Source of the DNA: Bog-532 sp963830385
GTDB lineage: Bacteria; Actinomycetota; Actinomycetes; Streptosporangiales; Streptosporangiaceae
DNA length: 64,000 nucleotides
Reading direction: 5' to 3'
NCBI GenBank assembly: GCA_963830385.1
Contig: CAWHMD010000006.1
Location: 186,001 to 250,000 of the forward strand
Shown piece after piece: positions 56,045 to 64,000 of this stretch. The translations under genes and the position numbers were made by a program. The notes beneath the pieces are model-generated. The model did not search any database, had not been told where the DNA came from, and worked only from the letters and a program-made list of their open reading frames with translations. Position 1 is the stretch's first letter; every line of letters begins with the position of its first letter.

Positions 56045-56271
56045 AATGGCCTCCGAGCAATGGTGGCAGCGTTGGCGAATATGGCCAATATTAAAGGCCA
56101 AACGCCAGCTGACCGAGGCCCAATTTGCATCAATCTGTGCATAAGAAATTGGGATTACCTTGCCTGATGGGGCTGGAACGTAGCAGCTGCGCCCATATCG
56201 CGCCGGAAAGGTGACCGTTAATTGATGCCACGGTCACCGGACGTTTCGGACACGTCCGGGTTGTACGTTAT

Positions 56272-57525
56272 CTACGGCCTGCGCACTTCTTCCCGCTCTT
56301 CGGGCCTTTCGCGGATTTCGACCCGGCCTTTCCAGGCGCCGCCCCGGCCAGCGTAATGCCGCCGGGCCGAATCGGCGGTCATCGCCGCGTAAAGCACCGC
56401 GACCGCGGGCAGCAACGGCGCCCGCCACCACGGCAGCCGGTACAGCCGGAGGATGGGCACGAAGCTGGCCGCCATGATCGCCCAGCCGGCCAGCCCGGCC
56501 GCCGCGGCCAGCACCGGTCCTGCCCCGCCGGGGCCGCCTCCGGCACCGGCCGCCAGGGCCGCCAGCCCGGCGACGGCGCTGGCCGGCGGCAGCGCGTACA
56601 GCCAGGTCAGGCCGGCCAGCGTGCCGGCCAGCAGCAGCGGCGAGTAGCGCAGCTGGTTGTAGGCCGACCGGGCCACCATCTGCCACAGGTCGCCGAGCCC
56701 GAGATAGGGACGGACGCTGCGGATGACGGTGGTCAGGCCGAGCCAGGTCCGGCCGCCGGCCGGCGGCCGTTTCAGCAGGCGGCCGAGGGCCACGTCGTCG
56801 ATGAGCGCGTCCCCGATGCGCTCGATGCCGCCCGCCGCCGCCAGCGCGTCGCGGCGGACCAGCATGCAGCCGCCGGCCGCGGCGGCGGTCCGGCCGCCGG
56901 GCCGGTTCACCCAGCGGAACGGGTACAGCTGGGCGAAGAAGTACACGAAGGCGGGGATGATCGCCTTCTCCCAGCCGGTTTCGGTCCGCAGCTGGACCAT
57001 CTGCGAGACCAGCACCCGGTCGTCGGCCTCGGCCGCGGCGACCAGCGTGCGCAGCGCCCCCGGCGTCCAGGCGATATCGGCGTCGGTGAACAGCAGGTAG
57101 CGCGCGTCGGTGGCGGCAACCGCGGCGACCCCCTGGGCCATCGCCCAGGGCTTGCCGGCCCAGCCAGGCCGGGGCGTGCCCGGTACCACCCGCAGCGCCC
57201 GGCCGGCGGCCGCGCCCAGCCGGGTGGCGACCGTTCCGGTGCCGTCGGTGCTGGCGTCGTCGACCAGCGTCACCGCGAACGGGCCCGGGTAGTCCTGCGC
57301 CAGCAGGGTCGGCAGCGTGTGCGGCAGCACCGCGGCCTCGTCCCGGGCGGGCACCACCGCGACCACCGCCGGCCAGGTGGCTGGCTCGGGCGCGGCCGGG
57401 CCCAGGCCGGGCAGCCGCTGATCGGTCCGCCAGAATCCGCCGTGGCCGGTCAGCAGCACGGCCCAGGCGACGGCGGCCAGCGCGGCCAGGAATCCGAGGG
57501 CAAGCACAGGGGAAGCCTGGCACAT
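56272..57525 (-). CDS. membrane glycosyltransferase family 2, HpnB-like
   Basis: The 417-residue protein has an N-terminal helix, a GT2 domain (VVAVVPARDEAAVLPHTLPT, DxD-type VTLVDDASTDGTGTVA, then LLFTDADIAW, and DDVALGRLLKRP for the acceptor side) and several C-terminal membrane helices. GHGGFWRTDQRLP near the start and the overall order match HpnB, the hopene-associated glycosyltransferase. No other hopanoid genes are in the window, so the acceptor is uncertain. A polytopic membrane protein lies upstream on the same strand, 112 bp away. Confidence 0.83.
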   Translation of the reverse strand: MCQASPVLALGFLAALAAVAWAVLLTGHGGFWRTDQRLPGLGPAAPEPATWPAVVAVVPARDEAAVLPHTLPTLLAQDYPGPFAVTLVDDASTDGTGTVATRLGAAAGRALRVVPGTPRPGWAGKPWAMAQGVAAVAATDARYLLFTDADIAWTPGALRTLVAAAEADDRVLVSQMVQLRTETGWEKAIIPAFVYFFAQLYPFRWVNRPGGRTAAAAGGCMLVRRDALAAAGGIERIGDALIDDVALGRLLKRPPAGGRTWLGLTTVIRSVRPYLGLGDLWQMVARSAYNQLRYSPLLLAGTLAGLTWLYALPPASAVAGLAALAAGAGGGPGGAGPVLAAAAGLAGWAIMAASFVPILRLYRLPWWRAPLLPAVAVLYAAMTADSARRHYAGRGGAWKGRVEIRERPEEREEVRRP

Positions 57526-57637
57526 CCGCGACGGGAGGGGGGCGGCGGCCGGACGGGTGTGGCGGGACGAGTGTGTCGGGGCCGAGCCGGGCCGGGCGGA
57601 GGCGGGACGGACCCGGGCGAAGCAGGCCGGGCCGCGC

Positions 57638-59425
57638 TCAGCGGCGCCAGGTGAGGATGTCGCCGTGCCGTGAGGTCGGCGGCCCGAGCAGCCCGATCAG
57701 GTACTCACCGAGGCCTGAGCGCGGGCCGGTGACGGCGAGGATGGCGGCCGGGTCCCAGCGCGCGAGCTGGCCCTCCATCTGGGCCCGCGGCGGCACCGAA
57801 AGGGACGCCCCGCCGTTCCACAGCACGTTCAGGTACAGCGCGGACGGAGACAGCACGCCGCCGTCGATGTAGGCCTGGCCGCCGGGGCCCGGGCCGGTGA
57901 AGTAGCCGCCGATCAGGTCGATGTCCTGACCGGTGTCGGCCTGCCAGCGCATCGGCTCGGTGAACGTGGCGGTCGGGATCGGCACCACCAGCACCCGCGC
58001 CCCGGCCGGCAGGCCGAGCGCGGCCAGCGACGCCGACCAGCCGGCCGGCACCGGCGCGGCGGCCGCCTCCGGCAGCGGCCGGGGCACGATCGGCAGCACG
58101 GCCAGCACCGCGACCGCGGTGACCACCGACGAGCCCGCCGACCGGCGGGTCACCCAGGGCTGCCGCCGGGCCAGGTCGGCCCCGAACGCCAGCAGCGCGG
58201 CGGCGGCGCCGTCGGCCAGGATCGGGAACCGGTCCGGCAGCACCGCGTCCAGCAACGGCAGCGACCCCAGCCAGTGCCAGGGCAGCAGCACGCCCGGGTG
58301 GCTGGTGCCGCTCACCATCAGCGTGCTGCCCAGGGAGAAGACCTCGAGCACCACGAACGTCACCGCGGCGGCCCGCACGGTCAGGTGCCGCCAGCCGGCC
58401 ACCGCGACCACGGCCAGCACCAGCAGCAGCGGCCAGCCCAGGTAGCCCAGGTACTCCGGCACCCCGCCCTGGTACTTGGCGGCGGCCGCGGCGCTGCCTT
58501 TCGTGTGGAACAGCAAAAGCTTGGACGGGGTGACCAGGCCGGCCAGGTCACTCTTGAAGAAGTCGGGGGTGAACGCGCTGCCGTGCTGGTGCAGCGGCCC
58601 GAAGAACTGGACCGCCAGCGGAAAGCCGCACACCACCAGCACCAGCACGACCGCCACCGCGTACCCGGCCAGCGCGCCGCGCACGCGCCGGGCCACCTCC
58701 CGCGGGCGGCTGGCCGCCAGCACCAGCACGATCAGCGCGAACGCGATGGCCGTGTCGAGCAGCAGCTCCTCGGCGGTGAGCAGCTGGGCGGCGGTGAGCG
58801 CGCCCAGCCACAGCCCGCCGCGGACCGTGCTGGCCCGCCCGGCACCGGTCGGCCCCACCGCTATTCGCAGGGCCGCGTCGATGATCAGCGGCGGCAGGAC
58901 CGCGAACATCAGGTCGTAGTGCCCGACCGCCGAGTGCAGCAGGGCCGGGGAGAATCCGTACAGCGCGCCCGCCACCGCGGCCGACGGGGTCCCCACGCCC
59001 CACCGCCGCAACACCACGAACAGCGCGAGCGCGCTGCCCGCGAAGCCCACCGCCATCAGCAGGTTGAGGCTGGCCTGGGGCCCCGCCAGCAGCGTCAGCG
59101 GGGTCAGCAGGACCCCCGGCAGCAGCATGAACGTGTTCCACATGACGTTGACGCCGGCCGGGGCGTTCAGCGCGGTGGTGACCAGCGCGGGCAGGTGGCC
59201 GTGGGCGATGGCGGTCGCGTCGTAGCGGAAGAACCAGGCGAACTGGTCGGCGTCGTTGGGGTTGCCGGACACCGTGGCCATGCCCGGGTGCCGCCACAGC
59301 CAGAGCGTCACCGCCAGCGCGCCCAGCACGTAGTAGACGGCGGTCAGCACCAGGGTCCGCCGGGCACGGCCGGGCGACGGGTCGTCGACCTCGTCCGCGG
59401 AGGCCGTCGCGGGTGCGGCGGTCAC
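57638..59425 (-). CDS. large polytopic membrane protein, GT-C-like
   Basis: The 595-residue protein has about ten to twelve membrane helices and an extracytoplasmic C-terminal domain from about residue 440 (GLPAGARVLVVPIPTATFTE ... LARWDPAAILAVTG). An early loop with DADQFAWFFRYDATAIAHGH and ALYGFSPALLHSAVGHYDLM fits GT-C-type lipid-linked glycosyltransferases or related actinobacterial membrane proteins. I cannot name the substrate. It precedes the HpnB-like gene and is followed upstream by carbonic anhydrase on the same strand. Confidence 0.75.
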   Translation of the reverse strand: MTAAPATASADEVDDPSPGRARRTLVLTAVYYVLGALAVTLWLWRHPGMATVSGNPNDADQFAWFFRYDATAIAHGHLPALVTTALNAPAGVNVMWNTFMLLPGVLLTPLTLLAGPQASLNLLMAVGFAGSALALFVVLRRWGVGTPSAAVAGALYGFSPALLHSAVGHYDLMFAVLPPLIIDAALRIAVGPTGAGRASTVRGGLWLGALTAAQLLTAEELLLDTAIAFALIVLVLAASRPREVARRVRGALAGYAVAVVLVLVVCGFPLAVQFFGPLHQHGSAFTPDFFKSDLAGLVTPSKLLLFHTKGSAAAAAKYQGGVPEYLGYLGWPLLLVLAVVAVAGWRHLTVRAAAVTFVVLEVFSLGSTLMVSGTSHPGVLLPWHWLGSLPLLDAVLPDRFPILADGAAAALLAFGADLARRQPWVTRRSAGSSVVTAVAVLAVLPIVPRPLPEAAAAPVPAGWSASLAALGLPAGARVLVVPIPTATFTEPMRWQADTGQDIDLIGGYFTGPGPGGQAYIDGGVLSPSALYLNVLWNGGASLSVPPRAQMEGQLARWDPAAILAVTGPRSGLGEYLIGLLGPPTSRHGDILTWRR

Positions 59426-59502
59426 AAAAGCTGAGGCTAGCGCCCGTGGCTGAACAAAAGGAACCGGCGGCCGCTAACCAGGCCGTCCGTTCGCAAGCTG
59501 TA

Positions 59503-59991
59503 CTACTTGACCTCGCGCAGCTTGCCGGTGGCGACGTCGAAGACGAAGCCGCGCACGTCGTCCTTGTGCGGGATGAACGGGCTGGCGTTGATCCGGGCGA
59601 TCGACTGCCGTACGTCCTCGTCCAGGTCGGAGAAGGCCTCGGCCGCCCACCCGGGCTTGATCCCGGTGTCCTGGGCGATGCTGGCCTTGAAGTCGTCGTC
59701 GGTGAACGTGAGCATCCCGCAGTCGGTGTGGTGGATGAGCACGATCGCCGAGGTGCCGAGCAGTCGCTGGCTGATGGCCAGCGAGCGGATCTCGTCGTCG
59801 GTGATCACCCCGCCGGCGTTGCGGATCACGTGCGCCTGCCCCTCTTCCAGGCCGAGAAGGGCGTAGACGTTCAGCCGGGCGTCCATGCACGCCACCACGG
59901 CCAGGTGGGCGGCGGGCGGCATCGGCAGCGGGCCGTTGAAGCTCGCCGCGTAACGCTCGTTGTTGGCCAGCAGGTCGTCCGTGGTCGACAT
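59503..59991 (-). CDS. beta-class carbonic anhydrase
   Basis: The 162-residue enzyme interconverts CO2 and bicarbonate. Zinc ligands are Cys35 and Asp37 (with Arg39) in VVACMDARL, and His88 and Cys91 in IHHTDCGM; HVIRNAGGVITDDEIRSL is the family core. The short length fits the clade common in actinobacteria. ATG 59991 has AGGAG-like bases (CCTCCAGGAG on the plus strand) just upstream. A perfect 14-bp palindrome lies 55 bp upstream of the start. Confidence 0.93.
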   Translation of the reverse strand: MSTTDDLLANNERYAASFNGPLPMPPAAHLAVVACMDARLNVYALLGLEEGQAHVIRNAGGVITDDEIRSLAISQRLLGTSAIVLIHHTDCGMLTFTDDDFKASIAQDTGIKPGWAAEAFSDLDEDVRQSIARINASPFIPHKDDVRGFVFDVATGKLREVK

Positions 59992-60400
59992 GCGTGCTCC
60001 CCTCCAGGAGTGACGTCATCGTTTCCCAGCAGCTTAAATTTAGGTATTTCCGATCGGAAAAGTCAACTACAGGTTAAGGACCGGGAGCGGCGGGGCTGAT
60101 ACACGTTGGGAGCCGGGAGCCGGGGGCTGATACAGATTGGCGGTTCGCGCCCGGGGGTTACGGCCGGCGGTTACGGTCAGGGGCGCCCACTCGCGGTGGA
60201 GGCACGCGGCGGCTTCGGGAATGTCCCAGAAATGTAACGCTGTGGCCGGCATCGGGCGCGGTAAAGAGCGTCCCAACCATCAAGCAGGGTAGGACGTCTT
60301 ATGCAGTGAGAGCATTCCGGACGCTGCCAGGGTCGAATTACATGATGCGGTCACAGCGGGCAGGGACGACGGGTCCGGCGTATTGCCGAGGGGAGTTCGG
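59992..60400. other. 409-bp divergent intergenic region
   Basis: It contains the promoters for carbonic anhydrase and the L,D-transpeptidase. Besides the palindrome at 60047-60060, two imperfect direct repeats (CGGGGCTGATACACGTTGG at 60091 and GGGGGCTGATACAGATTGG at 60122) stand out. I looked for a c-di-AMP (ydaO) riboswitch, common before actinobacterial wall hydrolases, and saw none of its conserved blocks. Confidence 0.5.
60047..60060. promoter_or_regulatory. palindrome TTTCCGATCGGAAA upstream of carbonic anhydrase
   Basis: A perfect 14-bp palindrome lies in an AT-rich patch (TTAAATTTAGGTATTTCCG) in an otherwise GC-rich region, 56-69 bp upstream of the carbonic anhydrase start. It has the size and position of a dimeric repressor or activator site. 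The regulator is unknown. Confidence 0.45.
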
Positions 60401-61177
60401 GTGAGGTTCGGGAAAAGCCAGCCAGCCTGGCGACGATGGACGCTGGGACTGAGCACGGCCGCCGTCACCGGCTGTGTGCTCAGCGGCGTCATGGCCGCGT
60501 CGGCCTACGCGGCCCCGGCACAGCCGGCGAAACCAGCCGCCCCGGCGGCGGGCGGTTACACGCCGGCGTCGCGGACGCTCAAGATGGGCATGCACGGCAG
60601 CGACATCAAGCGGCTGCAGCAGCGGCTGGCGTCGCTCGGGTACTACCCGGGGTCGGCGGACGGCAACTTCGGGATGAACACCGAGGAGGCGGTCTGGGCC
60701 TTCCAGGAGGTCCAGGGCCTGCGCGTCTCCGGTGAGATCACCTGGCCGGTGGAGAAGGCCCTGGTCTACCCCAAGGCTCCCAAGTCGCTGGTGCCCAAGG
60801 GCGGCTCGACCCGGGTCGAGATCAGCCTGGGCCGCCGGGTGCTGTACGTCTACCACCACAACAAGATCGTGCTGATCAGCCACATCTCGTCCGGTGGCGG
60901 CTACTACTACTGCAGCGACGGCTCGTGCGCCTACGCCCACACCCCGACCGGCAACTTCAAGACCACCTGGCGGGCCAAGGGCTGGGAGACCTCGCCGCTG
61001 GGCGAGCTGTACAACCCGGTGTTCTTCTACAGCGGTTACGCGGTCCACGGCGACACCTACGTGCCGCTGGACCCGGTGTCCCACGGCTGCGTCCGGGTGC
61101 CGATGGACGTGGCCAACATCTACCCGGGCCTGGTGCCCACCAGCGGTATCCCCGTCTATGTGCGCGCGAAGGGCTGA
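60401..61177 (+). CDS. secreted L,D-transpeptidase with peptidoglycan-binding domain
   Basis: The 258-residue protein has a signal peptide cut near SAYA, a PG_binding_1 domain (LKMGMHGSDIKRLQQRLASL ... AVWAFQEVQGL, about 58-115) and a YkuD catalytic domain ending in HGDTYVPLDPVSHGCVRVP with the nucleophile Cys near residue 230. It forms 3-3 cross-links in the wall or links proteins to it. GTG 60401 follows GAGGGGAG; the frame also opens at TTG 60383. A GGGYYYCSDGSC insert precedes the active site. Confidence 0.9.
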   Translation: MRFGKSQPAWRRWTLGLSTAAVTGCVLSGVMAASAYAAPAQPAKPAAPAAGGYTPASRTLKMGMHGSDIKRLQQRLASLGYYPGSADGNFGMNTEEAVWAFQEVQGLRVSGEITWPVEKALVYPKAPKSLVPKGGSTRVEISLGRRVLYVYHHNKIVLISHISSGGGYYYCSDGSCAYAHTPTGNFKTTWRAKGWETSPLGELYNPVFFYSGYAVHGDTYVPLDPVSHGCVRVPMDVANIYPGLVPTSGIPVYVRAKG

Positions 61178-61233
61178 CCTTCGCACCCACGGCTGACCCC
61201 CGGTTGCGGGAACTTTTTAAATAGATCGAAAAG

Positions 61234-61265
61234 GGAGCCGCTGGCGGGTGTCCGCCAGCGGCTCC
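61234..61265 (-). terminator. hairpin terminator of the flotillin gene
   Basis: GGAGCCGCTGGCGG (61234-61247) pairs over 14 bp with CCGCCAGCGGCTCC (61252-61265), loop GTGT. On the minus strand it is followed by CCCTTTTCG, a short T-run, so it is a factor-independent terminator for the leftward flotillin gene ending at 61295, and possibly for the transpeptidase too. Confidence 0.8.
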
Positions 61266-61294
61266 GTCGTGTCCCGGGGCCGGTGCCCCGCCGT

Positions 61295-62461
61295 TCACCG
61301 CCCGGTGGCGGGACCGTCGGGTGCCGAGGGCAGCCGCTGCGGGCTGGCGCCGTTGCTGGACGGCTGGCCGGCCGGGTCGCCGATGCTCCGGCGGACCGAC
61401 TCGAGGATCGTCAGGCCCTGGCTGACCAGCCCGGCCGCGATCTCGCCGAGGCCATCGGCCCCGTTGAGCACGCTGACGTTGGCGCCGGCCAGCCCGCCGG
61501 CCGCCTCCTTGACGATCTGCGGCAGCTGGCTGATCAGCATCTGGTCGAGCGCGACGCGGTTGTTGGACGAGGCCGCCTCGGCCTGGATCCGGGTCCGCTC
61601 GGCGTCGGCCACCGCCAGGATCCGCACCCGCTCGGCCTCGGCCTGAGCGGGCTTGACCACCTCGGACTGCAGCTGCTGCTGGCGCAGCTCGGCCTGGCGC
61701 TGGGCCAGGTCGGCCTGGGCCTGGATGACGGCCTGCTGGGCGTGCGCCTCGGCCAGCGGGCCAGCCTGGGCCGCCTCGGCCTGGGCCTTGTCGACCTCGG
61801 CCTTGTACTGCGCCCGCACCACCGACGTCTGCCGGGCGTACTCGGCCTGCTGGCGCTCCGACTCCTGCTGGGCCTGGGCCGCCGCCTGGTCGGCCTGCGA
61901 CTGGGCGATCTTGGCCTGCCGCTGGATGGCCGCGTTGTGCGGGGAAGCCATCGCGGCGATGTAACCGGCGCCCATGTCGTCGATCGACTGGATCTGCAGC
62001 GCGTCCACGGTCAGCCCGATCGTGGCCATCTCCTGCTTGGAGCCGTCGAGCACCTCGGTCGCCAGCTTCTGGCGCTCGGTGACGATCTCCTCGACCGTCA
62101 TCGAGCCGATGATCGAGCGCAGGTGCCCGGCGAAGATCCGCCCGGTCAGGATCGACATCTGATCCTGGTCCGAGAGGAAACGTTGTCCGGCGTTGACGAT
62201 GCTCTCCTCGTCGTTGCCAACCTTGAACGCGATGACGGCCCGGACGTTCAGGGATATCCCCTGTTTGGTCACGCAGGTCTCGGCGACCTCGGCTTCCTGC
62301 AGGCTCAGCGTGAGATAACGCGCCTTGCGGAAGGTGGGCATGACGTAGGCCCCGTGACCGGTGACCACCCGGAACGGCGCACCGGTACGGCCTGCTCGTC
62401 CCCCTGAAATCAGCATTGCTTCGTCGGGTGCGGGAACGCGGTATCCCAGCATTGCCTTCAT
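61295..62461 (-). CDS. flotillin-like SPFH-domain protein
   Basis: The 388-residue protein has an N-terminal SPFH domain (MLGYRVPAPDEAMLISGG ... LTLSLQEAEVAETCVTKQGI), then a long Gln/Ala/Glu-rich coiled coil (about 190-295, AQQESERQQAEYARQ) and a disordered C-terminus. It has no strong membrane helix at the start, so it probably associates through the SPFH fold. Flotillins organise membrane microdomains. A NfeD-like gene precedes it by 31 bp on the same strand, the usual pairing. A hairpin terminator follows. Confidence 0.88.
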   Translation of the reverse strand: MKAMLGYRVPAPDEAMLISGGRAGRTGAPFRVVTGHGAYVMPTFRKARYLTLSLQEAEVAETCVTKQGISLNVRAVIAFKVGNDEESIVNAGQRFLSDQDQMSILTGRIFAGHLRSIIGSMTVEEIVTERQKLATEVLDGSKQEMATIGLTVDALQIQSIDDMGAGYIAAMASPHNAAIQRQAKIAQSQADQAAAQAQQESERQQAEYARQTSVVRAQYKAEVDKAQAEAAQAGPLAEAHAQQAVIQAQADLAQRQAELRQQQLQSEVVKPAQAEAERVRILAVADAERTRIQAEAASSNNRVALDQMLISQLPQIVKEAAGGLAGANVSVLNGADGLGEIAAGLVSQGLTILESVRRSIGDPAGQPSSNGASPQRLPSAPDGPATGR

Positions 62462-62492
62462 CTCCTATAACCAGCATTACGATGGCCGCCCG

Positions 62493-62738
62493 CTATGTGC
62501 CATAGTCGCCCAGCTCGTCGAGCGGATCGCCGGTCCAAGCCATGACGTTCACGGCTCGCTGGCCACGCGAATCGATGACGAGCACGGTCGCCCCCCGGGG
62601 CAGCGGGTTTTCCGACCAGGCGATGAAGGATTCCGAGCCGCCGCGGATCTTGATCCGTACTTCCCCGGGTCCATGCTGTCCGCGCGTGCCTATCGTGAGG
62701 ACCCCCACCGAACCGATCTCCGATGAGTCCACGGCCAA
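62493..62738 (-). CDS. NfeD-like OB-fold protein paired with flotillin
   Basis: The 81-residue product (IGSVGVLTIGTRGQHGPGEV, FIAWSENPLPRGATVLVIDS) is a stand-alone OB-fold domain of the kind found at the C-terminus of NfeD proteins. NfeD and flotillin genes are usually adjacent and act together at membranes. I chose TTG 62738, which follows AAGGGGG at 6 bp and gives MAVDSSEIG; GTG 62732 is the alternative. There is no membrane helix, so it lacks the protease and membrane parts of full-length NfeD. Confidence 0.72.
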   Translation of the reverse strand: MAVDSSEIGSVGVLTIGTRGQHGPGEVRIKIRGGSESFIAWSENPLPRGATVLVIDSRGQRAVNVMAWTGDPLDELGDYGT

Positions 62739-62988
62739 CGCATGCCCCCTTGCACCACCTGAACGACTCCAGCCTAGACCCGGTTGCAACGGCGGTTAAC
62801 AGGCGATAGCACGCAGTGAGATCACGGTCCGGCGGCGGCCGGGCCGGCGGCGAGCCGGGTCCCCCGTACGGCCAGCCGAGAGTTCGGCTCAGTCTGTCCG
62901 TGTCTATTTAAGTTTGATTATGGGCGACGTGCGCTACGATGTCCACGCTCACCGTGGGGGACACCGTGGATGAAACGGGACGAACTCT

Positions 62989-64000
62989 ATGCGCACTCGC
63001 TGTCGCCTGGCCCTGGCCGCCGCTCCGCTGACCGCGCTGCTGGGCGCGTTCGCCGCACCCGCCGGGACGGCTTCGGCGGCCGGGGCGGCGAGGGCCGCCG
63101 TACCGGCCGGGCCGGCCTCGGCGGTCGCCTACCAGATCAGCATCGCCCACGCCGGCTACTCGGCCGACACCAGCGTCGCGCCGCCGCTCAGCAGGAAGTG
63201 GTCGGTCAGCTTCTCCGGTGGCGTCTCCTACCCGCTGATCGCCGGCAACAAGGTGTACGTGACCGTGGCCGTGGGCGACGGCTCGGGTACCGAGCTGTAC
63301 GCGCTGAACAAGAACACCGGGAAGACGGTCTGGTCGCAGGCGGTCACCAGCACCTACCCCTGGTCGAACGCGGCCTACGACGCAGGCCAGGTCTTCGTGG
63401 TCAGCTCCGACGGGAAGCTGCTGGCTTTCAACGCCACCACCGGTGCGCAGAACTGGTCCGAGCAGCTGCCGGGCCAGTACTTCTTCACCAGCCCGCCGAC
63501 CGCCAGCCAGGGAGTGGTCTACGTGGGCGGGGCCGGGTCGGGCGGGACGCTGTACGCGGTCAGCGAGACCAGCGGCTCGGTGCTGTGGACGCAAGCGGTC
63601 GAGAACGGCGACAACAGCTCACCGGCGCTGAACGCCAGCTCGGTGTTCGTGTCCTACGCCTGCGGGCTGACCTACTCGTTCAGCCGGACCACCGGCGCCG
63701 AGCAGTGGTTCAGCAACAGCAGCTGCGAAGGCGGCGGCGGCAAGACGGTCGTCGTGCACGGCGGGGACGTGTACGCCCGCGACCCGGACGTCGCCAACAA
63801 GCTGCTCAACGCCAAGACCGGGGCCCTGCTCGGCACGTTCCAGGCGGGACCGGCCCCGGCCTTCGACGGGAACACCGGCCTGTTCCTGTACAACGGGACG
63901 CTGACCGCATCGGCGGCCCGCTCCACGCGGTGGACGTTCACCGGTGACGGCGGACTGGACACCGCGCCGATCGCGGTGGGGAACACGGTGTACGTGGGGT
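62989..64000 (+). CDS. secreted PQQ-like beta-propeller protein (partial)
   Basis: The frame runs from ATG 62989 (GGGACG upstream) off the end of the window, 337 codons. A signal peptide ends near TASA. Then come repeated propeller blades with the PQQ pattern: GTELYALNKNTGKTVWSQAV, GKLLAFNATTGAQNWSEQL, GTLYAVSETSGSVLWTQAV and YSFSRTTGAEQWF. Such exported BamB/PQQ-like propellers usually bind proteins or polysaccharides outside the cell. No lipobox is seen. The C-terminus is missing, so any anchor cannot be judged. Confidence 0.83.
   Translation, partial: MRTRCRLALAAAPLTALLGAFAAPAGTASAAGAARAAVPAGPASAVAYQISIAHAGYSADTSVAPPLSRKWSVSFSGGVSYPLIAGNKVYVTVAVGDGSGTELYALNKNTGKTVWSQAVTSTYPWSNAAYDAGQVFVVSSDGKLLAFNATTGAQNWSEQLPGQYFFTSPPTASQGVVYVGGAGSGGTLYAVSETSGSVLWTQAVENGDNSSPALNASSVFVSYACGLTYSFSRTTGAEQWFSNSSCEGGGGKTVVVHGGDVYARDPDVANKLLNAKTGALLGTFQAGPAPAFDGNTGLFLYNGTLTASAARSTRWTFTGDGGLDTAPIAVGNTVYVG

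Noticed and set aside
60061..60400. Possible c-di-AMP (ydaO) riboswitch before the L,D-transpeptidase
   Set aside because: None of the conserved ydaO blocks could be recognised by eye.

Overview
The window is high-GC actinomycete chromosome. The supporting signs are strong G/C third-position bias, GTG/TTG starts with GGAGG-type ribosome sites, a mycothiol-dependent formaldehyde dehydrogenase, dynamin/Hsp70 genes of the iniBAC type, LuxR-family ATPase regulators, an ECF sigma factor fused to a membrane anti-sigma region, and a remnant of an actinomycete integrative conjugative element (AICE). The genus cannot be fixed from the sequence. No plasmid replication gene or rRNA is visible; there is one tRNA.

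Layout. 1-12.5 kb is accessory DNA: the end of an unknown gene, an AT-richer TPR-CHAT (caspase-like) protease, a trypsin-like protease followed closely by an unrecognised 333-residue protein, a 3.4-kb composite-transposon-like unit (decayed inverted IS701 relic, lipoprotein gene, frameshifted IS701-family element), a small membrane protein, a peptidase S51, a WD40 relic and an HD protein. 12.5-21.07 kb is an AICE remnant against a tRNA-Thr(GGT): NUDIX and XRE repressor genes (leftward), then a rightward chain of small genes, a SpoT-like HD gene, an FtsK/TraB translocase, xis and a tyrosine integrase. An IS630-family element with 25-bp perfect inverted repeats has split the integrase, so the element is probably immobile; no rep gene and no attL are visible.

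21-32 kb holds regulators and small genes: a MalT-like LuxR ATPase, an MFS transporter, DUF4386 and DUF4242 proteins, a second LuxR/NB-ARC-type regulator, a frameshifted STAS protein and a TetR repressor with its own palindromes. 31.8-40.9 kb is one leftward operon: a 20-unit Q/G-rich repeat protein, two dynamin-like GTPases (IniA/IniC type), a membrane-anchored surface protein, an Hsp70 with a transmembrane segment and Pro/Thr tail, and a small conserved protein. This looks like a cell-envelope stress or membrane-remodelling cluster.

41-64 kb is mostly chromosomal housekeeping and envelope genes: an ABC exporter pair, a cation/proton antiporter, two surface proteins, prolyl-tRNA synthetase, a MerR regulator, an SDR, a methyltransferase, mycothiol-dependent formaldehyde dehydrogenase, the sigma/anti-sigma fusion, a HpnB-like glycosyltransferase, a polytopic membrane protein, beta-carbonic anhydrase, an L,D-transpeptidase, a flotillin/NfeD pair and a secreted PQQ-type propeller protein that runs off the end.

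At least four genes show apparent single-base frameshifts at short homopolymers (IS701 transposase, STAS protein, Q/G repeat protein, Tyr-rich membrane protein). This pattern suggests assembly indels at least as strongly as real gene decay.
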